Shown here piece after piece: positions 41,001-55,200 of a DNA stretch of 64,000 bases (position 1 is its first letter; every line of letters begins with the position of its first letter). The DNA is taken from NCBI GenBank assembly GCA_017590115.1, contig JAGGNK010011225.1:3845161-3909160 (forward strand), given 5' to 3'. The notes beneath the pieces were generated by a model, which was given only the letters and a program-made list of their open reading frames with translations, searched no databases and was not told the origin of the DNA. The stretch is from Montifringilla adamsi. Taxonomy: Eukaryota > Chordata > Aves > Passeriformes > Passeridae. The translations under genes were made by a program, and so were the position numbers.

Positions 41001-44000
41001 AAACCCTTCAAATGCTAGCATTTTGCAGGCCAACCTCTCACCAAAACACTAGACATTAGGACATTTATTCTGATTGCAAACACCACAGAATCACAGAATG
41101 GTTTGGGTTGGAAGGGACCTTAAAGATAGTCTAGTTCCAACACCCTGCAATGAGCAGGGACACAATGTCTCTTCACTGTCAACATTTAATTAAAGAACAG
41201 GAATGAGATCTGTTAAGTTACAAAACTAGAGGTGAGTTACAAAGCACAGCATGTGTCTGAGTTGTAAAGTGAAGCTTATGCAAATATTTCACCTTTACAG
41301 AAAACTGAAATTTAAACCTTGGAAATAATTTGAAACAGTTACCCTGGTTAAAACTGTTATGACACAATCAGCATAAATTCAGTATTTTTCTTTACAAAAT
41401 ACTGCAACTATTTTTGGTATAAACAGTGGACTTTACAGACAGATCACGCTAAAAAAGGCTTCACTCAGCAGAACTGAATTGTGTCTATCAATTCACAGTA
41501 TCTATTCCAGGAAATATATATCCTTATCTAATTGATAGGTTCAATTGTCTGCTGATTGCTGCAGTGAAACATTTTAAGACTTTGCTCACATTTTGTCCTC
41601 ATCCAACAAGGCTCCTCCATATGGTTGGCTGTAGAGTGTTATACCTGTGAAAAGAAAAATAAATCGTGACATATTAAATGTTATTAAGGACTTTAAGTTC
41701 TGGAGTACATGGTTAACACTTGTTATATGTATGAATAAAAAGGCTAAATACTTAGTAATCAACTGAAAGAGCTCAAATACCATTCTGCAAAACCAAGCAC
41801 TGTCTCCCATTGAGTGATTTCCAGAGTCTGGAACCACTAAAAACTAATGAATAAACATAAGTAGTAGCTGCTGCTTTTCTGTGTTCTGATGTTCAAAAAT
41901 TGATTCAACAATGCTGTATATTGCTACAGAACCTACATCACAGAAGAGACCAAATACAAAACCTAAAGTAGAATTTGTTCATATACCTAATCTTCTGGGG
42001 TAAAGTAGATTGTTACTGCAATGTATACACTTGGTTTAGAATTTAGATTAGACCATTCAGGATTTTTAGATTACTGATGTTTTGCTGAGAAAAACTGTTT
42101 AGCTAAATTCACAAAAGAAAAAAAAAAAAAAAAGTCACACCTTTGATTGAAACTGTAGAGCTCTGCATTAAGAACATGCCCAGTTTGGGGGATCAAGAAA
42201 AATCTTAGGCAGGCAATGAATTCTCTAGGCTTATTTTGATTCTTGGTGCAACCAACCTGTAGCAACCTAGCAAAATTAACTTTGGAATTGGAAGGTAGTT
42301 TATGAATAAAAACTGTGTCTTTTTGCCTCTTTTCTTTTAAAACAAAAGAAAAATTGTGGGAGGGTGAAGGTGCAAATCATTGCCACTGCAAAAGTTGCTG
42401 TTCCACTGGACTTGATGCTGTTGGCCACTTATCTGAGACGGTGTGCCTGACAGATGTGCTGGCTGTGCTGGTTTTGTGCTGGGTGGAATTAATTTTCTTC
42501 ACAGTAGCTGATATGGGGGTATGTTTTGGATTTGTGCTGGAAAAAATGAGATAACACAGGGATGTTTGTGCTGCTATTGCTGGGCAGCACTCAGAGCCAA
42601 GATATTTTCTGCTCCTCCCCCACTCCAGCAGTAAGGAGAGTAGGGGGTGCACAGGGATTTGAGGGGGTCCCAGTGGGACAGCTGACCCTGACTGACCAAA
42701 GGGACATTCCATACTATGTGGCATCATGCTCAGCCTGTAACATGGGGGAAGAATGAGGAATGGGAGGGATATTTGGAGTGATGACATTTGCCTTCCTAAG
42801 TCAGTGTTAGCCATGATGAGGCCCTGCTCTCCTGGGAATGGCTGAACACCTTTCTGCCCACAGGAAAGGGTGAATTAATTCCTTGCTTTGCTTTGCCTAT
42901 GTGTGTGGCTTTTTTTCTACATATTAAACTGCCTTTATCTCAACCCATGAGTTTTATCACTTCTAATATTCTCTTTCACATGCCACTGGGGGAGACTGAG
43001 AAAATGGTTGTGTGAGTGGGCCTTAAGTTAAACCACAACATCGGCATTATTTGATTAGTGTCTAAATAAATCTATGCTGTTCCAAATTAAAACAAAGAAA
43101 CAAACTTAATCCTAACAGCAATTATAATTTTTCTAGTATCTTTGGTAAAGATATAAATTGTTGGTAGCCTTAGATTGACTCTGTGGGGCACCACTTAATT
43201 GAATTTGTTAAAGTCCAGCTGTAAAAAGACCAAAAAAAAAAAATCTTCATTCTAGTAACAAGTGCCATTTCACTAAACAGGCATTTATTTTGCCTTTAAT
43301 TTTTTTTTCCCTTTAATTTTTCATTCCTCATCTTCAAGCCAAGGTCATTTAAACATCACTAAGTCACTGCTTGCTAAAAAGCTGAAAAACAAGATAATGA
43401 TTAACTCACACACAAAACTTGTACAAGGTAAAGATTTTTGAAATAGCAACTAAATGCAGTACACTGAAGCTCAATGGTAGTTAGAAAAACAAAAGAAGAT
43501 TCAGGCCAATAACATTTTGATGTATCATTAGTAGATACCTTACTATTTGTAGAAGTCTTTCATGTCATGTGCCTTCAGGGACTGTTATAAATTTTCCTTT
43601 GTTTTTCTTTTAAAGCATTAATTTTTTAAACAACTGCTGCTATTTGTTCTGAAGTAAAACAGGCATATCAAAGAAAACTTTTTTTCCCCACTGGAACCAT
43701 GGAATTCCCATTTATGTAAAGAAGAAGTAGCATGACAGAAAAAAAGTTTAGTTTAGTTCCCAGAAAGTTTTTCTAGGATTTTCTAATGCTTGAACTAAAG
43801 TGGGCATATGAGAAGAAATAATCATAGAATAATATGCAGAATTGGACGGGACACACCAGGATCATCAGATCCAACTTCTCACCCTACACAGGACACCCCA
43901 AGAGTCACACCATATGTCTGAGAGCATTGTCCAAACACTTCTTGAACTCTCTCAGGCTGGTGCTGTGACCACTTCCCTGGGGAGCCTGTTTTAGCACCCA

Positions 44001-47000
44001 TCCACCCTCTTTTCCTTTAGGATATCCAACCCAAACCTCTCCTGGGTGAACTTCAGGCAGTTCCTCAAGTCCTGTCACTGGTCACAAGAGTGAAGGGATC
44101 AGTACCTGCCTCTCCACTTCCCCTTGTGAGTATGCTGGAAACTGCAATGAGGTCTCCCTTCAATTTCCTCTTCTCCAGGCTGAGCAAACCAAGTGACCTC
44201 ATAACACTTCTCCTCCTTGTGGCCCTCCTTTGGGTGCTCTATAATAGCATAATTTTGGGGTTTTTTTGTATTGTGGCACCCAAAACTGTATACAGTGCTT
44301 AAGGTGAGGCCACTCCAGTGCAGAGCAGAGCAGGACAATTCTCTTCCTTGCCTGGCAGCAAGATCTCTGGAGGAACTTTCAGATTGCTGCATTGGTATTA
44401 AACAAAAGTCTACAGCAGTTGACTTGGGTTCCATGCACTGCTTTAACTTTTTTTTTTTTCTATTAACTTACAGAATAAAGGGAAACTGTGAAAAAGAGAT
44501 AATTGCAGGGGAAAATAAAACCCATGACATTAAATAGTATAATGTTCCTTGCAGTATTGTATCATACGATACCAATCAAAAGTCAAAGTTACACTGAATT
44601 AACTTCCTTCTATGGAATAGTCACAAAAACTAATCACACATCTTAGGAGTAGCAAATATTTTTGACAGCCAATTTCCATTCAAGTCATGTAGATGAAACA
44701 AAGGATTACATTTGCTTTTAGTTTACACTCACAACTGAAATTAAATTTCACAAGGTTGTGAATTACAAGTAAGAAAAGTATGACTGTGCTAAACTAAGTT
44801 CAGTTGTGTTTAGAATTCAAAATTCTATCACTGCATTAAATGTAATACTTGCCTTTCATTCAGTATATTAAGTTTCTTCAATTAGTCTGAGGCATGACAA
44901 CCTCTGAATTTGCTACCTTTTTAGTATAATGATTTCTTCACCCCATTGTCAAAAATTAGATGATTTTTGGATAGAGCCAACAAACTGGCCTGTAATTCAC
45001 AGAGGAATCAAGTTCCCTTGAACTCAAGAAATAAGTTATAAATTATCTTCAAATACCACAAAAAACCAACAGAAGTAATATATGGTATTTGCTAGTATAT
45101 ATATTTTTATTTTGAAAACTCTTCCATGTACTTCTGTAACCTATCCCTTCCTACATTTCTTCTAACCACCTAGACCATCTTTTTTTACACATATCTCTGT
45201 CCCAATACAGCTGTTAAAATGATGTATAATGTATTTATTGGATACTTTCTTGCCTTTATATGCCTTTTTACTATGCAAAGCTGTTATAATGAGGCTCATT
45301 AAGTTGAAAACTCTCTGCCATGTTTGAGGACTTAAAAACTATAAATGACAGATAAACGAAGAAGTTCTAAATTATAAAGCTCCAATTAAACAGATGCTTC
45401 TGGTGTTCATGCAAGGATCTTTTTAAGGACTGTACTTGCAAGCCTTGTGTGAATAGCCCTCAGGGCAAATTTTACCATATCAGTATTCATGAGGGAAAAG
45501 CAAGCCAGGCAATAACACCAAATATGATATGATTCAGCACTAACTCTGTCTGCTCCTTTTCATAAATTTCTCAGTATAAAAATTATTTCTTCCACATCTG
45601 CAGATTGCCATTACATTCTCCTCACTTAATCACAACAAAAACTTTCTTTATCATCCTAAAACATCCTTTATCTATGTCTTCAGAATGCAGTTGATCACGT
45701 TCTTTTTACAGTAATCACTTAGGCTTTTTTATGGGCAGAGGTGAAAAATTGTAACAGACACACCTTCCAACCTTTCCAAAACCAAGCAATAGCAATTCAG
45801 GAGTGGGAATATATTTTCTCAGCTTTTTTTCAGCTATGAAGCTTCTCTTTCTTTTCTCTGTTGTTTTGCCTTTAGTTCACTACATTTTTGGTGTGTCTTT
45901 TTTTTTTTTTCCTCATTTTTGTCTTTCATTAATTTAAAGGGCTCAGTTGTCATCTCTTGTATTGCTCGATGAAAATGTTGGGGTTTTTTTATACAACTGA
46001 GAACAAGTGCATTTTTATCAGTCCTGCAAGTCACATTACTATGGAAAAAAAGAGGTGGGAAGTAGTCAGAGCTTTACAGTTTAACTATAAATTTCAGCAG
46101 TAGCACAGCTGGGGCCTAGGCAGGAGAGAGTATTTACTTTAAAAATGACACTAGGAGCCCCATGCTAAATGCTTAATAGTGGAAGAAGCAGTAAACTATT
46201 CATTGTACCGCTTCAGCTTCTCTATGATTTCCCTTTTGTATTCTCTCTTCCAGGTGGAACAATCCTACTCCTTTCCTTGCATTGTTCTTGATTAAAAAAA
46301 TTTTAGATTCTAATTTGTTAAAAAGACATTACTAACCTACTAAAATAAATTCTTCATAAAATATTAGAAGGATTGTAACATTTTGTACAATAAAAATTTT
46401 GTACAATAAAAATATTTCTTCATTCTGGATAGGAAAGCTCACAGGAAAAAGGAAAATGAATCCACATTAGACAAGCTTGCTCTGAACATTCTGCATCCTG
46501 CCCTGTTGCCATTCACGAGCTGCACAGCTTAGGACACCTTTCCCTACACCAACATCTTACAAATAGTCTTCAATCTGTGCCTTCAAGAGAAAGTGCTCTA
46601 GATCTTTTATCTCACATCTACACCAGCTGACTCTCTGTCAGAAAATAAAGGCACACACAATTTGGCATAACTTTAGAGAGTTGGATATTTCCATCCTGTA
46701 CATGATAAAGAACAGAAGACACTGGTAGTCCAGTCCATCCTACCTGGGTGCAACTTTCTGCATAAACACACTTCAAAATCTGTGTTTTTTCAGCAAAAAT
46801 TAGGAAAGTGATATCAACCCAGAAACACTTTTTCAGTATCAGTTGGAGAAATCTAGATGAAAAAATCTTAAAGGTCTTCAAGCTCATACGTCATCACTGT
46901 AGATTAGTCAGAGCTGTCCTTTAGGTGTATTTTCTGATTCTGCACCATATTTTGGGTGTGTCACTTGTCATTCCTTTGTAAACTGTTATGTCAAGCTGAA

Positions 47001-49192
47001 TCTTGCATACAGAGATCAGTTTAGATCTGTGCTACTGATTCTAAATACCATGACTGTGGCAGACTTTGAATAGAAGACCAATCTAGCTTTCTTTATTCAA
47101 GACATTTTATTTCAGATCAAATAAAATATTAAGTATAAGAAAAATCGAGGTAGTACATATATATACATATATACACACATATATACATATATATATGACA
47201 ATATTTCCATTCATGTAAAATGAGACATTACTATTAACTGAAAATTATATTTTATGGATAATTTCACAGGAAGCACCATCATTAATGGTTTCTATTTTAG
47301 TTTCCCCCACTAACTAGACATGGTTAAGAAGGTTCCACCCAAAGGCCATTTCACAGTTTCCTTTGTAATAAGGTTTAAAGTTATAATTTGCAAAGCATTC
47401 AGGAAACTATACATCCACTTTCCACCAAAATTCAGCTGAAAATTACTCCCTTGATCCCTTCTGCTCTTTTGAAGAACTGAATCTGAAATAAATGAGGATG
47501 CTACATGAAAGCTACAATGAATCCTAGTATGAAAGCTTTTTTAAAAAATCAATGACTTCGGTATGAATCCTAAGATAGGGCAACTGCATCACAAAAGGCC
47601 CTTCTATATTGAGACATTTTTGTTCTTTGAATAATGATGTAAGAACGTTTTTTTGACCGCTCTTCTTTACAGACAAAATTATAGATGACAACCACTCCTT
47701 TTTTCTTTATATAGCCTTACCCTAAGAATGAGATTATAGCCCTTCTCCTATACTCCAGCATAATAAGCATATTCTGATTCAAGATTATACAATTAGGTGT
47801 GAAAAATAACGTTTTTACTTGATCAAGATTTCTATCTTGAGCTTAAGCAAAAATACTGCCTTTTAGTTTTGTATTCTCCCTACTCCATTTTTGTATTTTT
47901 TTCTGCTCACAATTACATTACTTAGTTGCAAGAATGCAGCATTTCAGACAAAATATTAGAAAACATCATTCACATAAGCTTGAATACCAGTCAGAGGTGA
48001 AGGGTTTGGACAAAAATCCTGCATATCATACTTCCGTTGTTGAAGTGTCTTAATAACTTTTTAAAAAGTCATTTATTAACATCTTCATTTTCATCATCTG
48101 CCACTGAATTTATAACCCTCTAGGAAACAGACTGCATTTGATTTCCTCCACAATTGACACAGATGACTTTTTCCCACAATGGGATCACAGACTTACCTGA
48201 TGATAAAGGTGGGGGTGGATAGCCACATGATAGAGAAAGTGACATATTTTTTATACAAGAAGTATTACTGAACTGCTGTTTCAAAAGAGACATCTGATCC
48301 ATTTACTACAATAAATTGACATAAACTGAACAGGCCAATTTCTGTTGCTCCATCTAGTTGTGTGCACATCCAGCTGGGCAGACACATTTTCTTCAACAGA
48401 CACATCACTATTTACATGAAAATTGCAAGAAACAAACATTGTAACTTTCCTAGCATCCTCACCGAGAAATTTACCAATAATCCCAAATTGTTAAGAGACT
48501 GGGGTGAGGAGAAATCTCTCTACTTGCAGAGAAAGTATTTGAAGATCAGATTATACAACAGCAAAAAGGACCGATTTTTTAATCACTAACAGATATAATT
48601 TCCTGCTGCTGCATGCTGAAGACTCAGTAACTTGGACTGACAGAAGAAAAAGCAATAATTTTTTTCAAAGCTTTTTGAACAGATATCCCTAGAGATATAA
48701 ACCAGCGCAAGGCAGCATATGTCCTCTATACTCTTGGGTAAATTTTTTTCCTTTAAACTTTCATACTAAATCATAAGTCTATATACTCTGTACCCTCATG
48801 ACTGCAGAAAAGACTTTAGACAAAAGCAATTAGCCTCCTGCTCAGCTGTTTTTTATCAAAACCTCTCACAAACTTGGACTAGTGCTACTGATCTCCACTG
48901 AAAATTACTGGATCTGTCCTCGTGGGCAAAGCAGGTAGAACTCAACATGTGGTCTGTAGTGATTCTTCCCTCCTCCAAAGATCTTGGGAGAACTCCTACT
49001 GGGTTCATGTTCAAGAAATACACATAGGATATCACTGCAAAGTGAAAGGGTTTCTTAGCTTTTGTATGAGCACTTAAACAAATGGTTGATCTTGTTGGCC
49101 TTGCTCAAGGTTGTTTCAATATCATAGTTGCTGCTATTGTTTACATCCATGGCAATGCTATATTCTATTGTAGTAAGCTTCTTTCTGTAAAG

Positions 49193-49224
<32 letters not shown>

Positions 49225-52200
49225 GTGAAGGAAGAAAAGTGTTTGTTCTTACAGTCCCTTTTAAAGCATCAAATGATTTTTATGTCACTTAAAAGTAGTA
49301 CAGAAGCGCTGGTTCCGTTAGAAAAAAGTTGTTCTGTGAAATAACATGTCATTAATGCGAGACACGGCTACAAAGCCATGTCTCTGCAACATCTTAACAA
49401 GCTTCCTCACAGCAATTTCCAACAATATTCTAGAACTGACCTTGCCTATAAACAGAGTTTAGAAGAAGAAAAAAAAAACCAAAAAGAATAGATTTCAGTC
49501 TTGGAACACAGTATGAGGTCTTCTGACTACTGACTTGCAGGACTGTATATAACAATTTGAATAACAAAAGCATACGAATAGTTCTTCTCTGTTAGAACAG
49601 TATCCTTAAATAAGAGAAAGTTAAAAGTCAAAGTGAACTGAGTTCAAGTGGCCCATTCAGCCCTGGAAAACTGTTTTTTAGAAATAAAATATACATATAT
49701 ATGGGTTTCCACAAACAATACACATATATACATGTGTGCACACACACAAACACACAAAAACATGAGTACATGAACAAATATATATATACAGACATCTAGG
49801 TAGGTAACTTGACCTATCTTCCCAAGATTTCTATCACAGTTCCCTCTGCATTATGCATCAAGTACATGATCAGTCCATCTTCATTGCACTTCTCCAATAG
49901 ATGAACAAATAAACAAATAACTTTCTCGTTCTTTAGCTCTACTTCTGCAGGCAGCTAACATATTCTGCCACAAGATTATACAAGGAACCCATACTCATAT
50001 AGATATCAGTACCAGACTTGAAGTATTTCTTAAGCACTGTTGTGCTTGCTGCATTAGTGTGTCATGCAAGATCAAAAAATAAATCATTCCCAAAATCTTT
50101 GGGATAGCTATCATTTTCTCTGAGTGAAAGCAAACCCTGATTCTCCATGATAGATACAAAAGTAAGGGTACACAAACGTTTAAGTTCCAGAATGAGACAT
50201 CTAATGGTATAGAAAAAAAAGCTAGCATCAGTCAGACGCATGAAGTTGAGGGTAAAGTTGATTGAAAATTGATTTCAATTAAAAATTCTTGTTAAAACTT
50301 CTGATTTCATTTCATTCAAAGTTTCTGTGTAAACATATTACCTTTGATCCATTCTCAGAATTCATTTAGAGAAATGAAACCCCAGCCATCTTGAAAACAA
50401 GCTATTACTCTTTTTTCTCGGACATGCCAGAAAGTTTTCTTAATTAATCTCTGGTTTTAGATTCTCAGGATTCCTTCCCCATTTTCACTGATTTAGTCTT
50501 CTTTCTTCATTATAAAAACACTTAAAATCATTTCACCATTACAGAAAATCATCCTAACTTTATAAGAACTCTTACAGATTGGTCAAAAGCTCTTTTTAAG
50601 TTTCCCTAATCCAAATTCCTATTTAACAGAATTTTTAAGAATGAAAGGAACTGGAATGAATAGAAGTTAACATGAACTTGTGAAGTTAATCAAGCCCAGA
50701 TTTCAAACTAGATTTGCACATCCTAAAAGTTCATCTTTGTTAACAGCTGAGTCTTTGGCAGCAGTCATTTCTTTAGATATCTATTCATCTAGATATTTTT
50801 TAGATATCTATTCCTTTTAGATATCTATTCATAAAATTCTTACTTTATTAAAGTTCAGGATATCTGAATCAGAGAATTCACATGTCAGATATTAATTGTT
50901 CTTTTGTTTTGTACAATAATAATATACAGCAGCCTTTCCTGTTCTTTGAGTAACAGGATGCTATGAAACATCACACTGCCCTGTGAATTTACAGGCCATT
51001 CTGGATTTACCCTGGATATTTATATATCCAGGGTAAATCCATAAATTTATAAATTTAATAAATTTATAGATTCATAGTTATAAATTCATAGTCTGTTGTG
51101 CCTTACTCATGCCATTTAAGTAAGCCCTAGCAGCAGTTTCAGAGGGACTAACATCCCAAACCAATTTACACTTACTTATTCCACAGGAATGTCTTTGTAA
51201 GGAACTCATATGATATGTTGAGCTTTAAATTAAAATTTTACCTTACTGTGTATTACATTCTCCACAAAAACTTTCTTTGTAATTAAAATTTTTGCTTTTC
51301 AGTCCTCTAGAGAAATGGAACTCTGAAATCCTACTGTAAACCAAAAAAATTTCCATACTTGTTATAGTTTATTTAAAAACTTCTTTCCAAAACATATGAA
51401 TAAATACAAATAATATTACCATACTCTCTCCAATCCACATTAGAAGGTAAATTCAGCCACAGAATGAAGTTATTGAGTTCATTTAAGTAGGATGGCAGCG
51501 AATGGAAACCTTTTTGGTTATACCACACCTGGAAGAAAGAATGGAAAATGTCAATCAAAAGTTGTTTCAATCTGCATGCTGATCCGAAAGTTCACATTCC
51601 TTTAAGAATTGTATCAAGGATATCTAATTCTTCTGTCATGACCTTTATTTATAGAAGAAAGTCAACCAAGGCAGGACAGAACTGGTTGATTTGCATAAGT
51701 CTTTCAACAACATGCAGCGGTTTTCTATTGTTGGAGCTGTGCACATACGTTTATTACTAAATTGAGATTCTCTGATTTAATGGAACACTGTGTCCCCCTT
51801 CTTTTAAACACATGTGGTTGAACAAATAGAAGGACAATGATGTGAAAATAACACCTACTGATTTGATCAGAAATGCAAAAAGGTGATTAAAACTATTGCT
51901 TAAATTGGAAGAATCATTGAAATTTCAAAGAGACTACTCTAAATAATACCTACATATGGCACAAAGCATAAAGTATCTAGGAACAGAATATTCTAGAAAG
52001 AGGGGGAAAGAAAGAATCAAGCAGACACTGTTTACAAGGTATGAAGCTGTTCCATAGACAAAGCTGTTCACTTTGCATTATGATTCAGAATCGAGCATCA
52101 GTGGCTTGTTAAACACGGAGGAAATTGATGCAGACAAACTTTAAGGCACAAAAGGCAAGTCAGTCTTTCTGAGGAAAACAGGGAAACAATTCTGTTTTTA

Positions 52201-55200
52201 CATATACTTTATCTTCAGATCATGCAGCTTCACCCTGACGTGATAAAGTACTCTTAATCCACACTTCTACTTGCTAAAACCATTGCTGAGAGCTTGATAT
52301 GCCCCAAAACCAAATATACTGAGCTTTGAGTTTCCTCTGCAGTTAGAAATTGATTCTTATCACCCATTACTGTTAATCATAGTGCCTTTGAATCTATATT
52401 ATCCATACTGAAATTGACGTCAAATTATTATGGATGTTTATTTTCAGTCTCAGTGACATTTAAAACCATCTGATTATTATCCATTTCTCACATCTAGCAC
52501 CCTTTCTTCTCCCCTTTTTTTTAAACAGTTGAAAAACTCCTAACCTTTCTGTCTTTGATATCAGCTGTTTGTACTCTGTATTTTGTACATCCTAGATAGG
52601 GCAATTCTCGTTGTCTCTCTGGACTCTGAATCATAATGCAAAGTGAACAGGATTTAATATACATCTTTATTGCCCTAACACTCCTCTTATAAGACTTCAG
52701 TTTTCTTAATTTCATAGTTTCTAGAATTGCCATCTATACACTTAGAAACTTCCCTAAAGATTATCTTATCATTCATTGATGCTGTTCTCATTTACTTGCA
52801 GATGATTCTGCCTTATTTTTTTTTCTTTTTTCTTATACTATCCAACTACAATCCTTACTTGGACCATAGTTCCAGAGTCTGACTGTTTTTTCTGACACAT
52901 TCTCCTCTATATTTCCCAGTGTAGGCTGCCTTATCTTCAGTTCTGTTTCTCTGTCTTAATAATTTTCTTCTGATTAATTATCCTGTCTACCTACTTTTTT
53001 GAATCTCTACTTTTTTGTGAGGTGAGACTTACAATACTCTGAGTCTGTTTTATTTCCTCCCATCTATCCTGGATCATAATTCCAAGAACCACTCTGAGGT
53101 CCACTGTCATTTCTCTGCCTCTCACCCTTCAATCTTTTTTGCCACAAGCTCTGTTAGCCATTTTGTAAAAAATTAGCAGCTTTGATCTGCCATTATGCTT
53201 TCCTGCATTATCTTTCACATTTTCTACTCTTTATGTGGTATTCACAACTGCTTGAAATCTCAACAGCATCATCAAATCATCAAGGTTGGAAGAGACCTTT
53301 AATATCACCAAGTCCAACCACTAACCCAGCACTACTGTTGTAACTCCTAGAACACTAAACCACATCACCCAACATCAGATCCAAACACTTCTTAAATACC
53401 TCCAGGGATGACTCCACCAACTCCCTGGGAAAACTATTCCAATTCCTGACCTCTGTAAGAGTGATTTTTTCCGATATCTAATCTGAATCTGAATTTTGCC
53501 TGTTTCAGCTCATGACAATTCTCTCTTGCTCTCTCTGCAGGCACAGCAGAAGAGACCCGCCACCACCTCCCTATAGCTTTCTTTCAGGGAGTTGTAGACA
53601 GGAGTGAGGTCCCCCCTGAGCTTCTTGTTCTCAAGACTAAACAAACCCATCTCCCTCAGCCATTTCTCATAAGACATTTTGTCTAGACGCTTCACAAGCC
53701 TTGCTGCCCTTCTTTGGATACGCTTCAGCACCTCAGTATTATTTTCAAGTGAGGTGCCCAGAACTGAACACAGTACTTGAGGTACAGCCTCACCAATGCT
53801 GAATACAAGGAGAAAATCACTGCTCTGATCCTGCTGGCTATTCTACTCTTGATACAGGCCAAGATGTCACTACCTGGACACACTGGTTCATATTCATCTG
53901 GGGGTTAACCAGGACCCTCAGGTCCCTTTTCTGCTGAAAATTCTCAAGCCACTCTACCACCAGCCTGTAGCGCTGCATGGGGCTGCTAGGACAAAAGTTC
54001 TGGACACAGCATTTCACCTTCTAGAACCTTGTGCAGTTATCCTCAGCCCAATGATGGAGTCTGTCCAAGTCTCTCTGAAAAGCATTCGTACCTTCACAAG
54101 CAGATCAATATCCCTATACATCTTAGTATCATCTGCATATTTACCTAGGGTGCTCACATCCAGATCATCAACAAGGATGTTAATTAGGATCAGCCCCAAA
54201 ACGGAGCCCCGGGGATCACAGCTAGTGACCAGCCGCCAAGAGCACCACAGCTCTCTTGCCCAGCCATACAGTTTTTTAGCCATCAAAGAGTCAGCCATCC
54301 AAGCCACAAGGAGCCAGTTTTACAAGGAGCATACTGCAGGAGACAGTGTCAAATGCTATACTGGAGTCTGGACAGACAACATCCACAGCCTTTCCCACAG
54401 CTGGTAAGCAGGTCACTTTGTCGTAGAAGGTCAGGTTGGTCACACAGGATCTGCCTTTCATAAATCCATGTAAGCTGTGCCTGATTCCCTGGATATCTTC
54501 CACATGCCATGTAATGAAATGGCACATGGTACTCAAACGTCTCAAACCACTATTTCCCCACATTTAAAGAAAAGAAAAAAGAACAAAACCTAATATCTTC
54601 TCTTTGCAAAGTCATGAAAGTCCTTTGTTCTTCTCCAGTTTAGTTCCCACAAATTATTCCACAAACTAGATCTCGCATTCATTAATCAACAAGAGCGGTT
54701 GTTAACAAAAGATAGTGAAGAAAAACTAAGATTCACAAGGAAAACTGAAAATCTTTGCACTGCAGGACCTCCTGATTGCTCCTGTAGCAATCAGGGCAAA
54801 AAGACAGAAACAAGTGATCAAGGGTAACCTGTCTTTTTCGCAGCTCCATACACCCATCTCTAATTCTATTGGTTGTTGAAAGTTTTTCACAAAATAGAAA
54901 GTTTTACATGCATACATAATGAAAGTCCACTGCAGTTGTGTCTGTTGTACTGGGGAAAAAAGGCGATTAAAAAAAAACAAAAAAGCAAAATTCTGACAAC
55001 ATAGAACAACAACAGGGGAAAGGTCACAAATGTTCAGAGAGCACTTTTGAAAAAAAGTAATGCAACCAGTATCTAAATGAATACCACAATACAGCATTGT
55101 GTGTAACAATATATTTTAATATCCAACAAGTTAACTGGAATTATCCTCCAAGCTGCATTATTTAACTGAATCAAGCCATGAGGAAATAACCAAATGGATA

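Larger units (their letters stand above)
41645..51419. other. ABCA13 intron, largest in the window
   Basis: 9.8 kb intron. It holds a solo LTR (42464-43040), a CR1 fragment (43822-44365), TA/CA tracts (47151-47202, 49690-49795), a 29-base T-run (49196-49224), a short tandem repeat (50772-50833) and a perfect hairpin (51002-51041). Confidence 0.85.

Noticed and set aside
42377..42814. 145-codon minus-strand open frame
   Set aside because: It spans the edge and body of the solo LTR on its antisense strand and resembles no protein.
44099..44434. 111-codon minus-strand open frame
   Set aside because: It lies within the CR1 fragment and just beyond it; not a recognisable polymerase segment or host gene.
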